From contig NZ_BMLY01000001.1 of assembly GCF_014645555.1 (NCBI RefSeq), forward strand, positions 763,939 to 827,938: DNA of 64,000 nucleotides, given 5' to 3'. Positions within the stretch are counted from its first letter, which is position 1. Every line of letters starts with the position of its first letter. The notes below the pieces were generated by a model. It was not told where the DNA came from. It did no database searches and worked only from the letters and a program-made list of their open reading frames with translations. Positions 11,201 to 19,567 of this stretch are shown piece by piece. Origin of the DNA: Silvimonas amylolytica (lineage in GTDB: Bacteria > Pseudomonadota > Gammaproteobacteria > Burkholderiales > Chitinibacteraceae). The position numbers and the translations under genes are program-made.

Positions 11201-14200
11201 TGCGGATCGATAGCGACAGCAGCACGCCACTGGGCCAGGTCAACCTCACCGTGGGTGAGTCCGGCACAGGCACGGCCAATTTCGGCTATGTCCAGCAGAA
11301 TGATCCGCCAGTCAACCACCTGCCCTCGCCGCCTACCGGGCTGGAAGATACGTCACTGCATATCACCGGTGTCAGTATCAGCGATGTGGATGCCGGTAAC
11401 GGCACGATGACCGTCGCCCTGGGTGTATTACATGGCAAGCTGAATCTGACCCCGACCACCGGCGTGACCATCACCGGCCAGGGCACGGCCAATGTCGTGC
11501 TCAGTGGCAATATCGTCAACATCAACACCGCACTGGCAACGCTGACTTACCTGGGCAACCAGGACTACAACGGCACCGATACGCTGACAATGACCACCAA
11601 CGATAACGGCAATTTTGGTGATCACAATGGCGATGGCATTCCAGGTCAGGCAGCCGATGCGCTTTCCGTCACCAATTCGCTGCAAATCAACATCACCCCG
11701 GTCAACGATGCACCCATTGGGGTAAATGACACTGCCGCCGCCACAGAAGCGGGCGGTACCAACAACAACACGGTGGGGGTTGATCCGCGCGGCAATGTGC
11801 TGACAAATGACATTGATGTCGATATCGCCACCAATGGCGACGTATTGCACGTCGTTGCCGTACAGCCTTTGAACGGCACGCTGGGCGCGGTCGCCGCCAC
11901 GGGCAACGTGTTGTTTGTGGGGCAGTACGGCACGCTGAGTATGGGCGCGGATGGTGGCTACCAATACACCGTTGATAACAGTAACCCCGCAGTCCAGGCA
12001 TTGCGCACGGCAGGCCAGCGACTGATAGACAGCTTCACCTACACACTGGCCGATACCGCTGGCGCGCAATCAACGGCCCTGTTGGTTGTCACCATTCACG
12101 GCGCGAACGACACGCCAACTGCGACTCTGGATACGGGTACTGCAACGGAAGCTGGCGGGGTCAACAATGGCACCGTCGGCAGCAATGCCACGGGCAATGT
12201 GCTGACCAACGATTCGGACGTCGATAGTGCCGCCAATGGCGAAGTACTGCATGTCAGTGGCGTGCGCAATCAGCCGGCCTCATCCAGCAGCCCGCTCACG
12301 CCTGTTAATACGGGCACCACGAGTGCCAACGGCACACAGATTGTGGGTACCTACGGCACGCTGACTATTGGTGCTGATGGCACTTATCGTTACGTCGTCG
12401 ACAACAACAACGCCGCGGTGCAAGCCCTGGTGCCAGGTACCTCTTTGCTGGATACCTTCAGCTACCAGGTGACCGATGCCGGCGGGTTGAGCGATCTGGC
12501 CAACATTGTCATCACCGTTCAGGGTGCCTACGACAATCCGGTCGCTACCGATAACACCACGCATGCCACGGCCGGTTCGCCCGGTCTTGGCACTGCGGCC
12601 ATCGCCGGCACCGGCAACGTGATTACCGACGACAACGGGCAAGGCGTCGATCACGATGTAGACGCACCCGATCAAGTTGCCGGCGCGTTGACCGTCACCG
12701 GCGCAAGAACCGGTACGGAAGCCGCGGGCGGCACCATCAGCAGCGTGACTGCGGGCAGCACTTCAACCAGCAGCGCTCTGGCATTAACCGGGTTGTATGG
12801 CACCCTGCATATCGGGGCTGACGGTAGTTATGAGTATGACGTCGACAGCAATAACGCCGCAGTCCAGGCCCTGCCCGCGGGCGCCACGTTGACCGAAACC
12901 TTTACCTACCGCTTGAGTGATAGCGAAGGGTTGACCGATACCGCCCAGCTGGTCGTCACCGTGACCGGTGTGAATGACCCGCCGGTACCGACTGCAGATA
13001 CCGCCCATGCAATCGAGGCTGGCGGCGTCAACAATCAGACTGCGGGCCTTGACCCGACCGGTAACGTCCTGAGCAATGATCGTGACCCGGATGGCGATGC
13101 CATGAGCGTGACTGGCATCCAGACCAGTGGCGGCACGACCGGCACGGTAGGCACGGCGCTAGTGGGCGCGCACGGCACTTTGACGCTGGGCGCCAACGGC
13201 CAGTACACCTACGTCGTCAACAATAACGATACAGCCGTACAGGCGCTACGCACCGCCAGCGACCAGATCACCGACCAGTTCACCTATACCGTCAGCGATA
13301 GCCACGGTGCCAGCGCCACCACCACGCTCACCGTCACCATTACCGGCCAGAACGATGCCCCGGTAGGTGTCAATGACACCGGCGACGCTACCGAAGCCGG
13401 CGGTGTTGGCAACGCCACGCCTGGCAGCAATGCCACCGGAAACGTTCTGACCAATGACCAGGATGTCGACAGCGGAGACACCAGGACCGTGAACGGCGGC
13501 CATGCTGGCGCGCTGGGTACAGGCAGCTTTACCGCCGTTACCGCCCCAACCGCCTTCACCGGTCAATACGGCACGCTGACGTTGCAGCCCGATGGCAGTT
13601 ACACCTACGTGGTCGATAACAGCAATGCCACCGTCAATGCACTCGCGCCAGGGCAGACGCTGGTTGATAACTTTAGCTACCAGTTGCGTGATACGGCCGG
13701 GTTGACCGGCACGGCGCAACTGGCCATCACCGTTCACGGCGCCAACGACGCGCCGACCGCACAACTCGATCTGAACTACGCGTTGTCTGACAACGGGCAA
13801 GGTCAGCAGGTCAATGCGAACGGCAATGTCATGACCAACGATCACGACCCGGACAACGGCGACACGATCACCGTCACCGCCGGCGGCACAGGCTCGGCCT
13901 CCAGCAACCCGTCGCTCAACCCGGTCACAGCGGGCAGCAGTGTCAGCACGGGCACACCGCTGACGCTGACTGGCACCTACGGCACGCTGACTCTGGGCGC
14001 AGATGGCACCTACCAGTACGTCATCGACGTCAACAACCCGGTAGTGCAAACGCTGACAGGCAGTAGCTTCCGGCTGGAACAGTTTGCCTATCAGATCACA
14101 GACAGTGGCGGTCTGACCTCGACAGCCACGCTCGACATCATTGTGCGCGGCCGTAACGACCCACCGGAACCGCAGCCAGACACTGCACTGGCCGTCGAAG

Positions 14201-15912
14201 CCAGCGGCCTTCACAACAGCACGCCTGGCCTGAACCCCTCTGGCAATGTACTGGACAACGACACCGACCCTGATAACGGTGATGTATTAAGTGTCACGAC
14301 CGTGCACACCGGCGCACCAGGCAGCGGTGGCACCCCGGTCAATGCCGGAACTACGCTGCAAGGTCAGTACGGCCAACTCGACATGAACGCCGATGGCAGC
14401 TGGACCTACACGGTCGATAACTCGCTCCCCGCCGTCGAAGCTCTGCGTACGGCAGGTCAGACCCTGACCGAGCAGTTCACTTACACCGCCAGCGACCAGT
14501 GGGGGCTGACCACAGACGCCACGCTCACGGTTGTGATCAGCGGCCGCAACGATACGCCGATTGCAGTCGACGACACCAATACCGCCGTTGAAGCGGGCGG
14601 CGTCCACAACGGCACGCCGGGCATCAACCCCACCGGGAACGTGCTCAGCAACGATACCGACGTGGACAGCACCGTCAATGGCGAAACCAAAGCCGTCGGC
14701 AACTTTGCCAATAGCAGCGGTCGATCAGTCGCGGCCGGTAGTGCGCTGGCCGGCCAGTTCGGCACGCTTACCATCAATGCCGATGGCAGCTATCAATACA
14801 CGGTGGACAACAGCAACAGCCAGGTCGATGCCCTGCAGCAGGGCCAGACACTGACTGAGGTCTATACCTACCAGATGCACGATGCCGATGGCGCAACCTC
14901 CACCGCGCGCCTGAGCATCACCATTCAGGGCCGCAATGATGCGCCGGTCGCCAACCCGGACACCAACGTGGCCAGCGATCAATTCCCTTCGCCACAAGCC
15001 ACGGGCAATGTCCTGACCAACGATACCGATGTGGACAACGGCGATCATCTTGCTGTGGCCGGGGTACACACCGGGCAACCGTCTGAGACCGGTACGCAAG
15101 GCCAGTTGGGTCAGCCATTGGCCGGGCAGTATGGCACCCTGGTGCTCAATGCCAATGGCAGCTACAGCTATCAGATCGATCTGACCAATCCGGATGTCCT
15201 CAAAGCGGCCGGCATGGGTCAGGTCTTGCATGACACCTTCACCTATACGGTGACTGATCTGGCTGGCGCCACCAGCCAGGCCACGCTGACGCTGAATCTG
15301 GATATCTCTCAGCCTTACGTGCCACCGCCCTCACCCTCACCCCCGCACGATGGTGGAGATGCCGGGCCGCACTACGGCTATGGCTACGATACGCCCTACA
15401 CCGCCGGGTTGAACCGCAGTGTCGATCCCGTGGTGTTCGTCACACCGGAAGTCCAGGTCGTCGATGCCCAACTGGAAGTCAGCGCCTGGCAGGCCGATGG
15501 CAGCGATCTGCGCCTCGGTGGCCTGCAAGGGCCACTCAGCCCGTCGATCGGAGCTGGCCTTGGCTTGATCCCGGATGTTCACGTCGCCAACAGCGTGCAC
15601 CAGAGCCAGCAGGAGTCCGCGCTGGATCAAGCCTGGCTGATGGGACGGCAGAGCCGTACCGATCTGACGGCAGATGGCTTGCTCGACAACCCGTCCGTCT
15701 TTGCGCTGACACCCCGGTCCCTGACGGAACACCCGGTCACGCAGCCCCATTCTGCGCCGCATCACGGCCACCGGCCTGCGCCTCACCATCACGCAGCTCC
15801 ACGTACGGCCGCCGGTTTCAAGGCCCAACTGGAAGCAGCCTCGACCAGCTTGCCGGCAAGCTTGCGCCAGACTACCCCTCAACCCCACACAGAACTCGCT
15901 CATGAGGCGTAA
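5221..15912 (+). CDS. Giant surface adhesin: LEPR-type leader, DUF4347, DUF11-like domains, nine VCBS repeats
   Basis: The product is 3563 residues from the ATG at 5221; a TTG at 5203 is an in-frame alternative. Residues 21-30 read LEPRILFDGA, a motif recurring at the N-terminus of very large bacterial adhesins. Residues about 50-106 are Ala-rich with three PQAR(N/D)G units, and 107-266 form a DUF4347 domain (IDSRVDNYQSLL, FSHGAAGQFTLG, LYGCDVGAGAEG). Residues about 270-1900 are beta-rich DUF11-like repeats (GDTVDYTITITN-type). About 1905-2025 is an SdrD-B-like domain (GTLWDD, DVNGQYHFGDLAAGVY) and 2027-2160 is cadherin-like. Residues 2161-3363 hold nine VCBS repeats, each opening ND(A/T/P)P and containing GNVLTND. 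The last 200 residues are Pro/His-rich, and no RTX nonapeptides (GGxGxDxLx) are seen. Export is probably by the four downstream genes, which start 13 bases later. Confidence 0.9.
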   Translation: MPQQTTRSPAHLRPQARALALEPRILFDGAVAASVEHHQHHTDVHAQAADKATTPQARNGATAAHAASADTPQARDGTTATKAASAENPMPQARDGATAAAATPAQNLVVIDSRVDNYQSLLTDLPQNTQVLIINAGDDALTAISSALASMGKADSIQIFSHGAAGQFTLGNRTYDAQTLQSLASSMSSWRSELTAGADIFLYGCDVGAGAEGQTLVNTLANITGAGVAASSNDTGAASAGGDWVLEVSSGVIDRHIALSDNAVSHYGELLANASPTVTISTPTTSVLLGDQVTFNVTLTNASSQVGYAPFIDLFLPKTGKDGDDGLSFVSASYLGQAVTAYVVTFDSNGNAVHPLAKDSSGNSLIINAASYGLRAGDSMVVLQLPYGSVSQSQPAITVQVTASLSDLADTSLSNASPDLVVKARGGFQFGNDSLDNPTTDPSIVGAATASFTVHPTVVTLTQSVQMPEGETVTGPNYVHTETVTITPAPGQTIDNVVVTQPMPDNVQVTAITPSNGGTVTSLTLHDGTILTNPTAIAAAIASQPLFISSYTVTYSSISAPVDVVVSFYVPESDANGQPVLNPQTGANVSITFGTPTASGEWVPLDPRDVTPPATTIDFSGSGDGTGGTFVAKALTVQKTVTDTNDVGTPGITPGDTLDYQLDLAISDFFAVGETLTRNGSFVLTDTASDGQTVTGTPTFTFSINGVSHTVALNYTSTVNADGTTTLRFDIAGSILNAGILGALVGDLAFDNNQQGATTGTIHYTTLVNQAYTSSHPQSEINEGDTLGNSATVSGTLMVDRVNLTGSTVSDTSSTSSTIATSAVDIEITGVNGGTPPSSGELNPGDVVTFEMSYDLITGDYENFSLTAYLPLPLFNLSSINWSQGTGVGTWAIGSGNTNGGAVDSVTTGAGNAVIFNFGDYATASTSGSKIVVTFTLKVGDTPYADQRSLNVLAQSDQTTTLTGQHLVSSDVATIVSVAEPVLTITQGVVSNTGNGVITGTTGTWSAPGSTGVPFTGSVTDLTTVAGSITGIDGGDTLRLATAIENSGGGGAYDVVTSVTIPAGLQFSGGSLAAADLQIYRGDGTLLVAGTDYQVSGNVITFLDHNSTATLLPGRSGTAADTSGQNVVVITYDVKVVDAIAASATLQTSAILSNYASVEGGTDFTPVDLVAQTGEQVAAPTVNAVFAGGSNTTAPDSDSSASHTTGNNLVIGEGMLYDLVVTLPEGTSQTLSLDGLIPAGMRLDTSFNNGLGYQVITTSAASTALTGNFAGTVTVSGISGLSGGTLGNDGVGAHWTFSGSSASADNVTTNNSFVIRVQLIADNVSSNQAGTQLPVSARISYSDPDGDTPNGATPATRTVNQSISAPTAVVVEPTLQVTQSYTGGSTLGVDEGDTVDYTITITNGSASSDYNAFDINFQDVLPSELTGLSLVSVSLNGGATNNGGSDFQLVGHTLSSVSGANIDIPKGGSIVLHVTGTVVAAAASEQNFSNTATVQWTSLDGTQANSGQATGERTGTDGVLNSGVLNDYRVANTLVVPVEQGLIISRVGGLPATPAPNPTDTASEQVTIGELIRYRVTAVVAEGTTNDYVLQVTLQNGLQFINDGTAKLALVSDQGNITSSFSDLVTGGSLDVVGSRDTAIGQNITADLSGAAPSAIFNTASHLTVTTDSNGNQVLQFHLGTLNNPDNDPNLEGISLEFSVRVMNQASNVAGAALAVSAQTQSGSTVLAHSDTISENIVEPVLSGLNKQIIQFDPNANGSSGTAQVGISFTAGGTIPAYNVELTDGYPSGSNLTGLTLVINGTSYDINSSSIPSSLGFSYSFTGNTITADFAELDPGTTVKLTYQITLPNSATIASTNARLTWTSLPDSFTTWGGSTVGTSASTTGERTGSGTGANQYVLTEGAGLGLISGTLWDDTASATASTTPDGPALAGQTVTLTWAGADGNLATTADNLTYTATTDVNGQYHFGDLAAGVYQITTNAGIFNYGTIGNVAVRIDSDSSTPLGQVNLTVGESGTGTANFGYVQQNDPPVNHLPSPPTGLEDTSLHITGVSISDVDAGNGTMTVALGVLHGKLNLTPTTGVTITGQGTANVVLSGNIVNINTALATLTYLGNQDYNGTDTLTMTTNDNGNFGDHNGDGIPGQAADALSVTNSLQINITPVNDAPIGVNDTAAATEAGGTNNNTVGVDPRGNVLTNDIDVDIATNGDVLHVVAVQPLNGTLGAVAATGNVLFVGQYGTLSMGADGGYQYTVDNSNPAVQALRTAGQRLIDSFTYTLADTAGAQSTALLVVTIHGANDTPTATLDTGTATEAGGVNNGTVGSNATGNVLTNDSDVDSAANGEVLHVSGVRNQPASSSSPLTPVNTGTTSANGTQIVGTYGTLTIGADGTYRYVVDNNNAAVQALVPGTSLLDTFSYQVTDAGGLSDLANIVITVQGAYDNPVATDNTTHATAGSPGLGTAAIAGTGNVITDDNGQGVDHDVDAPDQVAGALTVTGARTGTEAAGGTISSVTAGSTSTSSALALTGLYGTLHIGADGSYEYDVDSNNAAVQALPAGATLTETFTYRLSDSEGLTDTAQLVVTVTGVNDPPVPTADTAHAIEAGGVNNQTAGLDPTGNVLSNDRDPDGDAMSVTGIQTSGGTTGTVGTALVGAHGTLTLGANGQYTYVVNNNDTAVQALRTASDQITDQFTYTVSDSHGASATTTLTVTITGQNDAPVGVNDTGDATEAGGVGNATPGSNATGNVLTNDQDVDSGDTRTVNGGHAGALGTGSFTAVTAPTAFTGQYGTLTLQPDGSYTYVVDNSNATVNALAPGQTLVDNFSYQLRDTAGLTGTAQLAITVHGANDAPTAQLDLNYALSDNGQGQQVNANGNVMTNDHDPDNGDTITVTAGGTGSASSNPSLNPVTAGSSVSTGTPLTLTGTYGTLTLGADGTYQYVIDVNNPVVQTLTGSSFRLEQFAYQITDSGGLTSTATLDIIVRGRNDPPEPQPDTALAVEASGLHNSTPGLNPSGNVLDNDTDPDNGDVLSVTTVHTGAPGSGGTPVNAGTTLQGQYGQLDMNADGSWTYTVDNSLPAVEALRTAGQTLTEQFTYTASDQWGLTTDATLTVVISGRNDTPIAVDDTNTAVEAGGVHNGTPGINPTGNVLSNDTDVDSTVNGETKAVGNFANSSGRSVAAGSALAGQFGTLTINADGSYQYTVDNSNSQVDALQQGQTLTEVYTYQMHDADGATSTARLSITIQGRNDAPVANPDTNVASDQFPSPQATGNVLTNDTDVDNGDHLAVAGVHTGQPSETGTQGQLGQPLAGQYGTLVLNANGSYSYQIDLTNPDVLKAAGMGQVLHDTFTYTVTDLAGATSQATLTLNLDISQPYVPPPSPSPPHDGGDAGPHYGYGYDTPYTAGLNRSVDPVVFVTPEVQVVDAQLEVSAWQADGSDLRLGGLQGPLSPSIGAGLGLIPDVHVANSVHQSQQESALDQAWLMGRQSRTDLTADGLLDNPSVFALTPRSLTEHPVTQPHSAPHHGHRPAPHHHAAPRTAAGFKAQLEAASTSLPASLRQTTPQPHTELAHEA
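11704..15310 (+). repeat. Tandem array of nine VCBS domain repeats within the adhesin gene
   Basis: Units begin near 11.70, 12.11, 12.53, 12.97, 13.35, 13.74, 14.15, 14.55 and 14.94 kb and are about 380-440 bases each. Every unit has an ND-P-opening, an EAGG or similar patch, GNVLTNDxDxD, YGTLxxxxDGxYxYxVDN and a closing (F/Y)xYxxxDxxG. DNA identity between units looks moderate, so this is a diverged repeat array rather than a recent duplication. Unit number could still vary between strains by recombination. Confidence 0.85.
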
Positions 15913-15925
15913 ACAAGGAGAACCT

Positions 15926-17485
15926 ATGCGGAGGATCCCGCACCGTCCCGCACGCATGACTCTCTTACTGGGTGCCAGCTTGTTGCTGGCCGCATGTTCA
16001 TCCATGCAACCCAAGCCAGCCACCGCCGATGAAATGCGTAAAAGGGTGGTGGACGATCAGGTGAAGATGTACGCCGAACAGGAACCTGTTACCGGGCCGA
16101 TCACCTTTTATGATGCCGCTGCCCGGGCGCTCAAGTACAACCTTGATTACCGGCTCAAGCTGATGGAGTCGGCGCTGGCCTCAAAAATCCGGGATGTATC
16201 CGCTTACGAAATGCTGCCGCGTCTGGTCGAGTCGGCCGGATATAACGCACGCAACAATGACTCTGGTGGCACCTCTATCGGCATTGAAGACCGCACGGTC
16301 AGCTTGCGGCCATCCACCTCTGAAGAGCGCTACCACAAGCTCAATTCACTGGGTTTGAGCTGGAGTTTGCTGGACTTTGGCGTGGCGTATTACCGCACGC
16401 AGCAAAAAGCCGATCAGATGCTGATGGCTGACGAGCGCCGCCGCAAAGTCGAACAAAACGTGCTGCAAGATGTGCGCAATGCGTACTGGCGCGCGCTGGC
16501 TGCACAACGCCTGCGCCCGCAAGTTGACGAACTGCTGGATCGCACCCGCAAAGCGCTGGATGCCGCCCGCCAGGCGCAGGACAAGGGGCTATTACCGCGC
16601 CAGGAAATTCTGGCTTATCAGCGTGCGTTACTGGATTCCATCCAGCTGTTGACGGTGCGGCGCCAGGATCTGGAATTGGCACAGTCAGAACTCGCCGCAT
16701 TGATGTCGTTGCCACCCGGCTCACCCATGATCCTTGAGGACACCGAAGAAAAAGGCCTGCCCGACATGAATGTGAGCGAGCAAAAGCTGGAAACGCTGGC
16801 TCTGGAGCACCGGCCCGAAATCATGGAAGAGTGGTACCGCAAACGGGTAAACGAAAACGACCTGAAAGTCGCCAAAGCGCAGCTGTGGCCAAACGTGAGT
16901 CTGGACGTCAACACGCAGTATGACTCCAACGCCTATCTGTACAACAACACCTGGAATGCCATCGGACTGAATGTCTCGATCAACCTGTTGAAACTCTTGC
17001 AGTACCCCTCGCTCAATGAGGAACAAGACGCCCAGGCCGCCACCGATGACATGCGCCGCATTGCACTTTCCATGGCGATCCTGACGCAGGTGCGCGTAGG
17101 CAATCTGCGCTACCGCCTGGCGCGCGAAGAACTGAACTATGCCGATGAAAGCTTGCGTGTAGACCGATCCCTCCTGGACTACGCCCAAGCTGCAAAAACC
17201 ACTTCACTGGGCTCGGAACTGGAGGTCATCCGCGCCGAAGGCCGCTATCTGCTCTCGCGCTATCAACGCGAAGCAGCGTACTCAGATACCCAGGCGGCAT
17301 GGGGCCGTCTGTATAACTCCATTGGCTTTGACGTGCTCCCGGAAAGCGTAGAGAAATATGACATCAAAACCCTTGCTCAAGCGATACGCCAGACCGTTAT
17401 GGCGACGCCTCAATTGCGGTCTGACATTCTGGAAAAAGCCGTACCTGTCCCGATTAGCGCATCCAGCCCGGCCGCGGCTCAGTAA
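15926..17485 (+). CDS. TolC family outer membrane protein (lipoprotein)
   Basis: This 519-residue protein starts at the ATG at 15926, which has AAGGAG 6 bases upstream. An earlier in-frame ATG overlaps the end of the adhesin gene and is less likely. A lipoprotein signal ends in LLLAAC, so the mature protein should be acylated on that Cys and anchored in the outer membrane. The rest is long alpha-helical sequence with two internally similar halves (for example around VEQNVLQDVRNAYWRALAA and VRVGNLRYRLAREELNY), as in TolC-type trimeric channel-tunnels. It is the outer-membrane component of the proposed export complex with the three adaptor-type proteins encoded next. Conventional TolC family members have similar length. 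Confidence 0.85.
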   Translation: MRRIPHRPARMTLLLGASLLLAACSSMQPKPATADEMRKRVVDDQVKMYAEQEPVTGPITFYDAAARALKYNLDYRLKLMESALASKIRDVSAYEMLPRLVESAGYNARNNDSGGTSIGIEDRTVSLRPSTSEERYHKLNSLGLSWSLLDFGVAYYRTQQKADQMLMADERRRKVEQNVLQDVRNAYWRALAAQRLRPQVDELLDRTRKALDAARQAQDKGLLPRQEILAYQRALLDSIQLLTVRRQDLELAQSELAALMSLPPGSPMILEDTEEKGLPDMNVSEQKLETLALEHRPEIMEEWYRKRVNENDLKVAKAQLWPNVSLDVNTQYDSNAYLYNNTWNAIGLNVSINLLKLLQYPSLNEEQDAQAATDDMRRIALSMAILTQVRVGNLRYRLAREELNYADESLRVDRSLLDYAQAAKTTSLGSELEVIRAEGRYLLSRYQREAAYSDTQAAWGRLYNSIGFDVLPESVEKYDIKTLAQAIRQTVMATPQLRSDILEKAVPVPISASSPAAAQ

Positions 17486-18227
17486 GACGGCGTTACTGCT
17501 GCTGGCCATGGGGTTGAGCACCAGCTTGACCCTGGCCGCCAGCAAACCGGCCGACACGCCCGATGACACCAACGCTATCCGGGTTCTGCTGGCCCCCAAG
17601 CTGGAAACCACGCTATCGAGCCAGATGAACGGCGCGCTGACCGACCTGAAAGTGTCGCTGGGTAAACGCGTCACCAAAAGTGCTGTGCTGGTGCAACTCG
17701 ATTGCGCAGAGGTCAAAGCACGTGCAGGTGTGGCCAACGCTGAACTCAATCTGGCCAGACAGAACCTGGAAGCGAAAAAAGGCCTGCAAAAACTCAATGC
17801 CGCAGGCGATATTGAAGTAGCGGCCATGCAGACCGAAGTGGACAAAGCCTCCGGCACGCTTGCGCTTACCAAAGCCCAGCTAGGCTATTGCCAGATCACC
17901 GCGCCGTTTGCCGGCCGTGTGGCCAAGGTTTACGTCAAGCCCTACCAGACGGTCAGCACCGGTACGCCGCTGCTGGATCTGGTCAGCGACGGTCCCTTGA
18001 AGGTACGCATGAACGTGCCCTCAGCCTTGCTGGGCAAGCTCAAGCCAGGCATGGCGCTGGAAGTAAGCATTCATGAAACCGGCAAGAGCTATCCGGCCCA
18101 TATCAGCGTGGTCAACGCACGGGTAGATGCCGTGGCACAAACGGTGGAAGTGGAAGCGCAACTGGACAAGGAAAATCCGGAACTGATTGCCGGCATGAGC
18201 GGCACAGCCCGGATTGCGAGTCAATGA
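17358..18227 (+). CDS. Periplasmic adaptor (RND/HlyD-type membrane fusion protein)
   Basis: The recognisable protein starts at a hydrophobic segment (TALLLLAMGLSTSLTLAAS) followed by a barrel/lipoyl/hairpin adaptor architecture. Visible parts include GALTDLKVSLGKRVTKSAVLVQLD (shown only in part by VSLGKRVTKSAVLVQLD), the coiled-coil region around AGVANAELNLARQNLEAKK, and the second lipoyl half ITAPFAGRVAKVYVKPYQTV. The ATG at 17358 overlaps the TolC gene by 128 bases in another frame. It gives a basic 41-residue extension before the hydrophobic segment. The only later ATG (17508) cuts that segment in half, so 17358 is preferred, but the true start is uncertain. It would link the TolC tunnel to inner-membrane components. 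The gene ends in a 4-base ATGA overlap with the next. Confidence 0.8.
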   Translation: MTSKPLLKRYARPLWRRLNCGLTFWKKPYLSRLAHPARPRLSKTALLLLAMGLSTSLTLAASKPADTPDDTNAIRVLLAPKLETTLSSQMNGALTDLKVSLGKRVTKSAVLVQLDCAEVKARAGVANAELNLARQNLEAKKGLQKLNAAGDIEVAAMQTEVDKASGTLALTKAQLGYCQITAPFAGRVAKVYVKPYQTVSTGTPLLDLVSDGPLKVRMNVPSALLGKLKPGMALEVSIHETGKSYPAHISVVNARVDAVAQTVEVEAQLDKENPELIAGMSGTARIASQ

Positions 18228-19567
18228 ACGACACCGCCTTACCTCACCCGCAACTATTGCTGTATCTGGATAGCCTGCGGGATCGCGCGCTGGCCGCAGA
18301 GTCACTCAATGCGCTGGCTTTTTCCATGGCCAACGATCTGTACGCACTCTTGCAGTTCAGACAAGCCATGGTGTTTGCCATTCAGGGCAACAAGCCAGCG
18401 TTGCTGAGCATTTCCGGCCTGGCCAAACCCGCTGAGGACTCGCCTTATCTGGTCTGGCTGGATCGGGCGGCCCGGTGGATCAACGATGCAGTGCCCACCG
18501 CTGACCCGCTCTGGCTCACACCAGATCCGCCGGATATTCCTGCAGATATCCGTGAAGGCTGGGCCGAGTGGTGGCCGGCCGGGGTCTGGTGTGCGCCGGT
18601 AGTGACTCAGGACGGTCTGCGCCTGGGGTTCTTGCTGATCATGCTGGAAGCGCCCCCGTCGCAACCGCTGGTTGAAAGTCTGTCGGGCGTGCGCGCGACC
18701 TGGGCCTATTGCTGGGCCGCGCTGACCCGCCAGCAACGGATTTTGTGGTGGCGCCCCAGCCGCAAGCAACTGGCCATTGCCGCGGTATTGCTGGCCGCGT
18801 TGTTGCTGGTTCCGGTACGCCAAACCGTCCTGGCACCCGCCGAGATTGTCTCCAGCGATGCGCAAGTGATCAGTTCTCCGATTGATGGCGTGATCCAGCA
18901 CATCAACGTCAAACCCAATCAGCTCGTCGCAGCGGGGACCAGTCTGTTCAATCTGGACGAAACCTCATTGCGCGGCCGGGTGGAAGTACTCTCCAAACAG
19001 GTCGCAGTGGCCGATGCAGAGCTGATGTCTGCCAGCCAGCGCGCGTTTGATAACCCGCAATCCAGAAGTGAGCTGGCGGTGCTGGAAGGCACTGCCCGGC
19101 AGCGTCGTGCTGAATTGGCCGCCGTGCAGGCGCAACTGAAAAGAACGCAAGTCGTCGCGCCAGAGGCCGGCGTCGCCGTATTTAGCGACCCGAACGACTG
19201 GCTGGGCAAACCTGTGGTCACTGGCGAGCGCATCCTGCAACTGGCGAACCCGGATAAACCCGCAATTTTGATCCATCTGGCTGTCGCCGATGCCATCGCG
19301 CTGGAAGAAGGCGACGAAGTCACCCTGTTTCTCAGCGCCTGGCCGCTCTCGCCAGTGCGCGGCAAAATCATGGAAACCAGTTATCAGGCCAAAACCGGCG
19401 ATGATGGCGTGGTGGCGTACCGGTTGCTGGCCAGCATAGACGGTCAACCCGCTCATGCCCGTTTGGGGCTGCACGGCACGGCCAAACTCTATGGTAGCCG
19501 CGTCAGCCTGGGTTATTACCTGCTGCGCCGCCCGCTTGCCGCCGCACGCGCCTGGACGGGTTGGTGA
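18224..19567 (+). CDS. GAF-like/HlyD fusion adaptor protein
   Basis: The protein has 447 residues. Residues about 1-170 form a soluble domain resembling a GAF-type sensor (ESLNALAFSMANDLYALLQF, WAEWWPAGVWCAPVV, DGLRLGFLLIML). A single membrane helix follows (about 183-200, LAIAAVLLAALLLVPV). The periplasmic HlyD-type region has lipoyl halves (VISSPIDGVIQHINVKPNQL and VVAPEAGVAVFSD) flanking a helical hairpin. The predicted topology is cytoplasmic GAF, one membrane pass, and periplasmic adaptor, so the complex could sense a cytoplasmic signal. The start overlaps the previous stop (ATGA), showing tight translational coupling. Ligand and sensing role are inference; the GAF call is by overall pattern, with no diagnostic residue to rely on. 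Confidence 0.75.
   Translation: MNDTALPHPQLLLYLDSLRDRALAAESLNALAFSMANDLYALLQFRQAMVFAIQGNKPALLSISGLAKPAEDSPYLVWLDRAARWINDAVPTADPLWLTPDPPDIPADIREGWAEWWPAGVWCAPVVTQDGLRLGFLLIMLEAPPSQPLVESLSGVRATWAYCWAALTRQQRILWWRPSRKQLAIAAVLLAALLLVPVRQTVLAPAEIVSSDAQVISSPIDGVIQHINVKPNQLVAAGTSLFNLDETSLRGRVEVLSKQVAVADAELMSASQRAFDNPQSRSELAVLEGTARQRRAELAAVQAQLKRTQVVAPEAGVAVFSDPNDWLGKPVVTGERILQLANPDKPAILIHLAVADAIALEEGDEVTLFLSAWPLSPVRGKIMETSYQAKTGDDGVVAYRLLASIDGQPAHARLGLHGTAKLYGSRVSLGYYLLRRPLAAARAWTGW

Noticed and set aside
11704-15310. Regularly spaced repeats that could suggest CRISPR or satellite DNA
   Set aside because: Units are about 400 bases, diverged and in frame, encoding VCBS domains. No short identical repeats with spacers are present.
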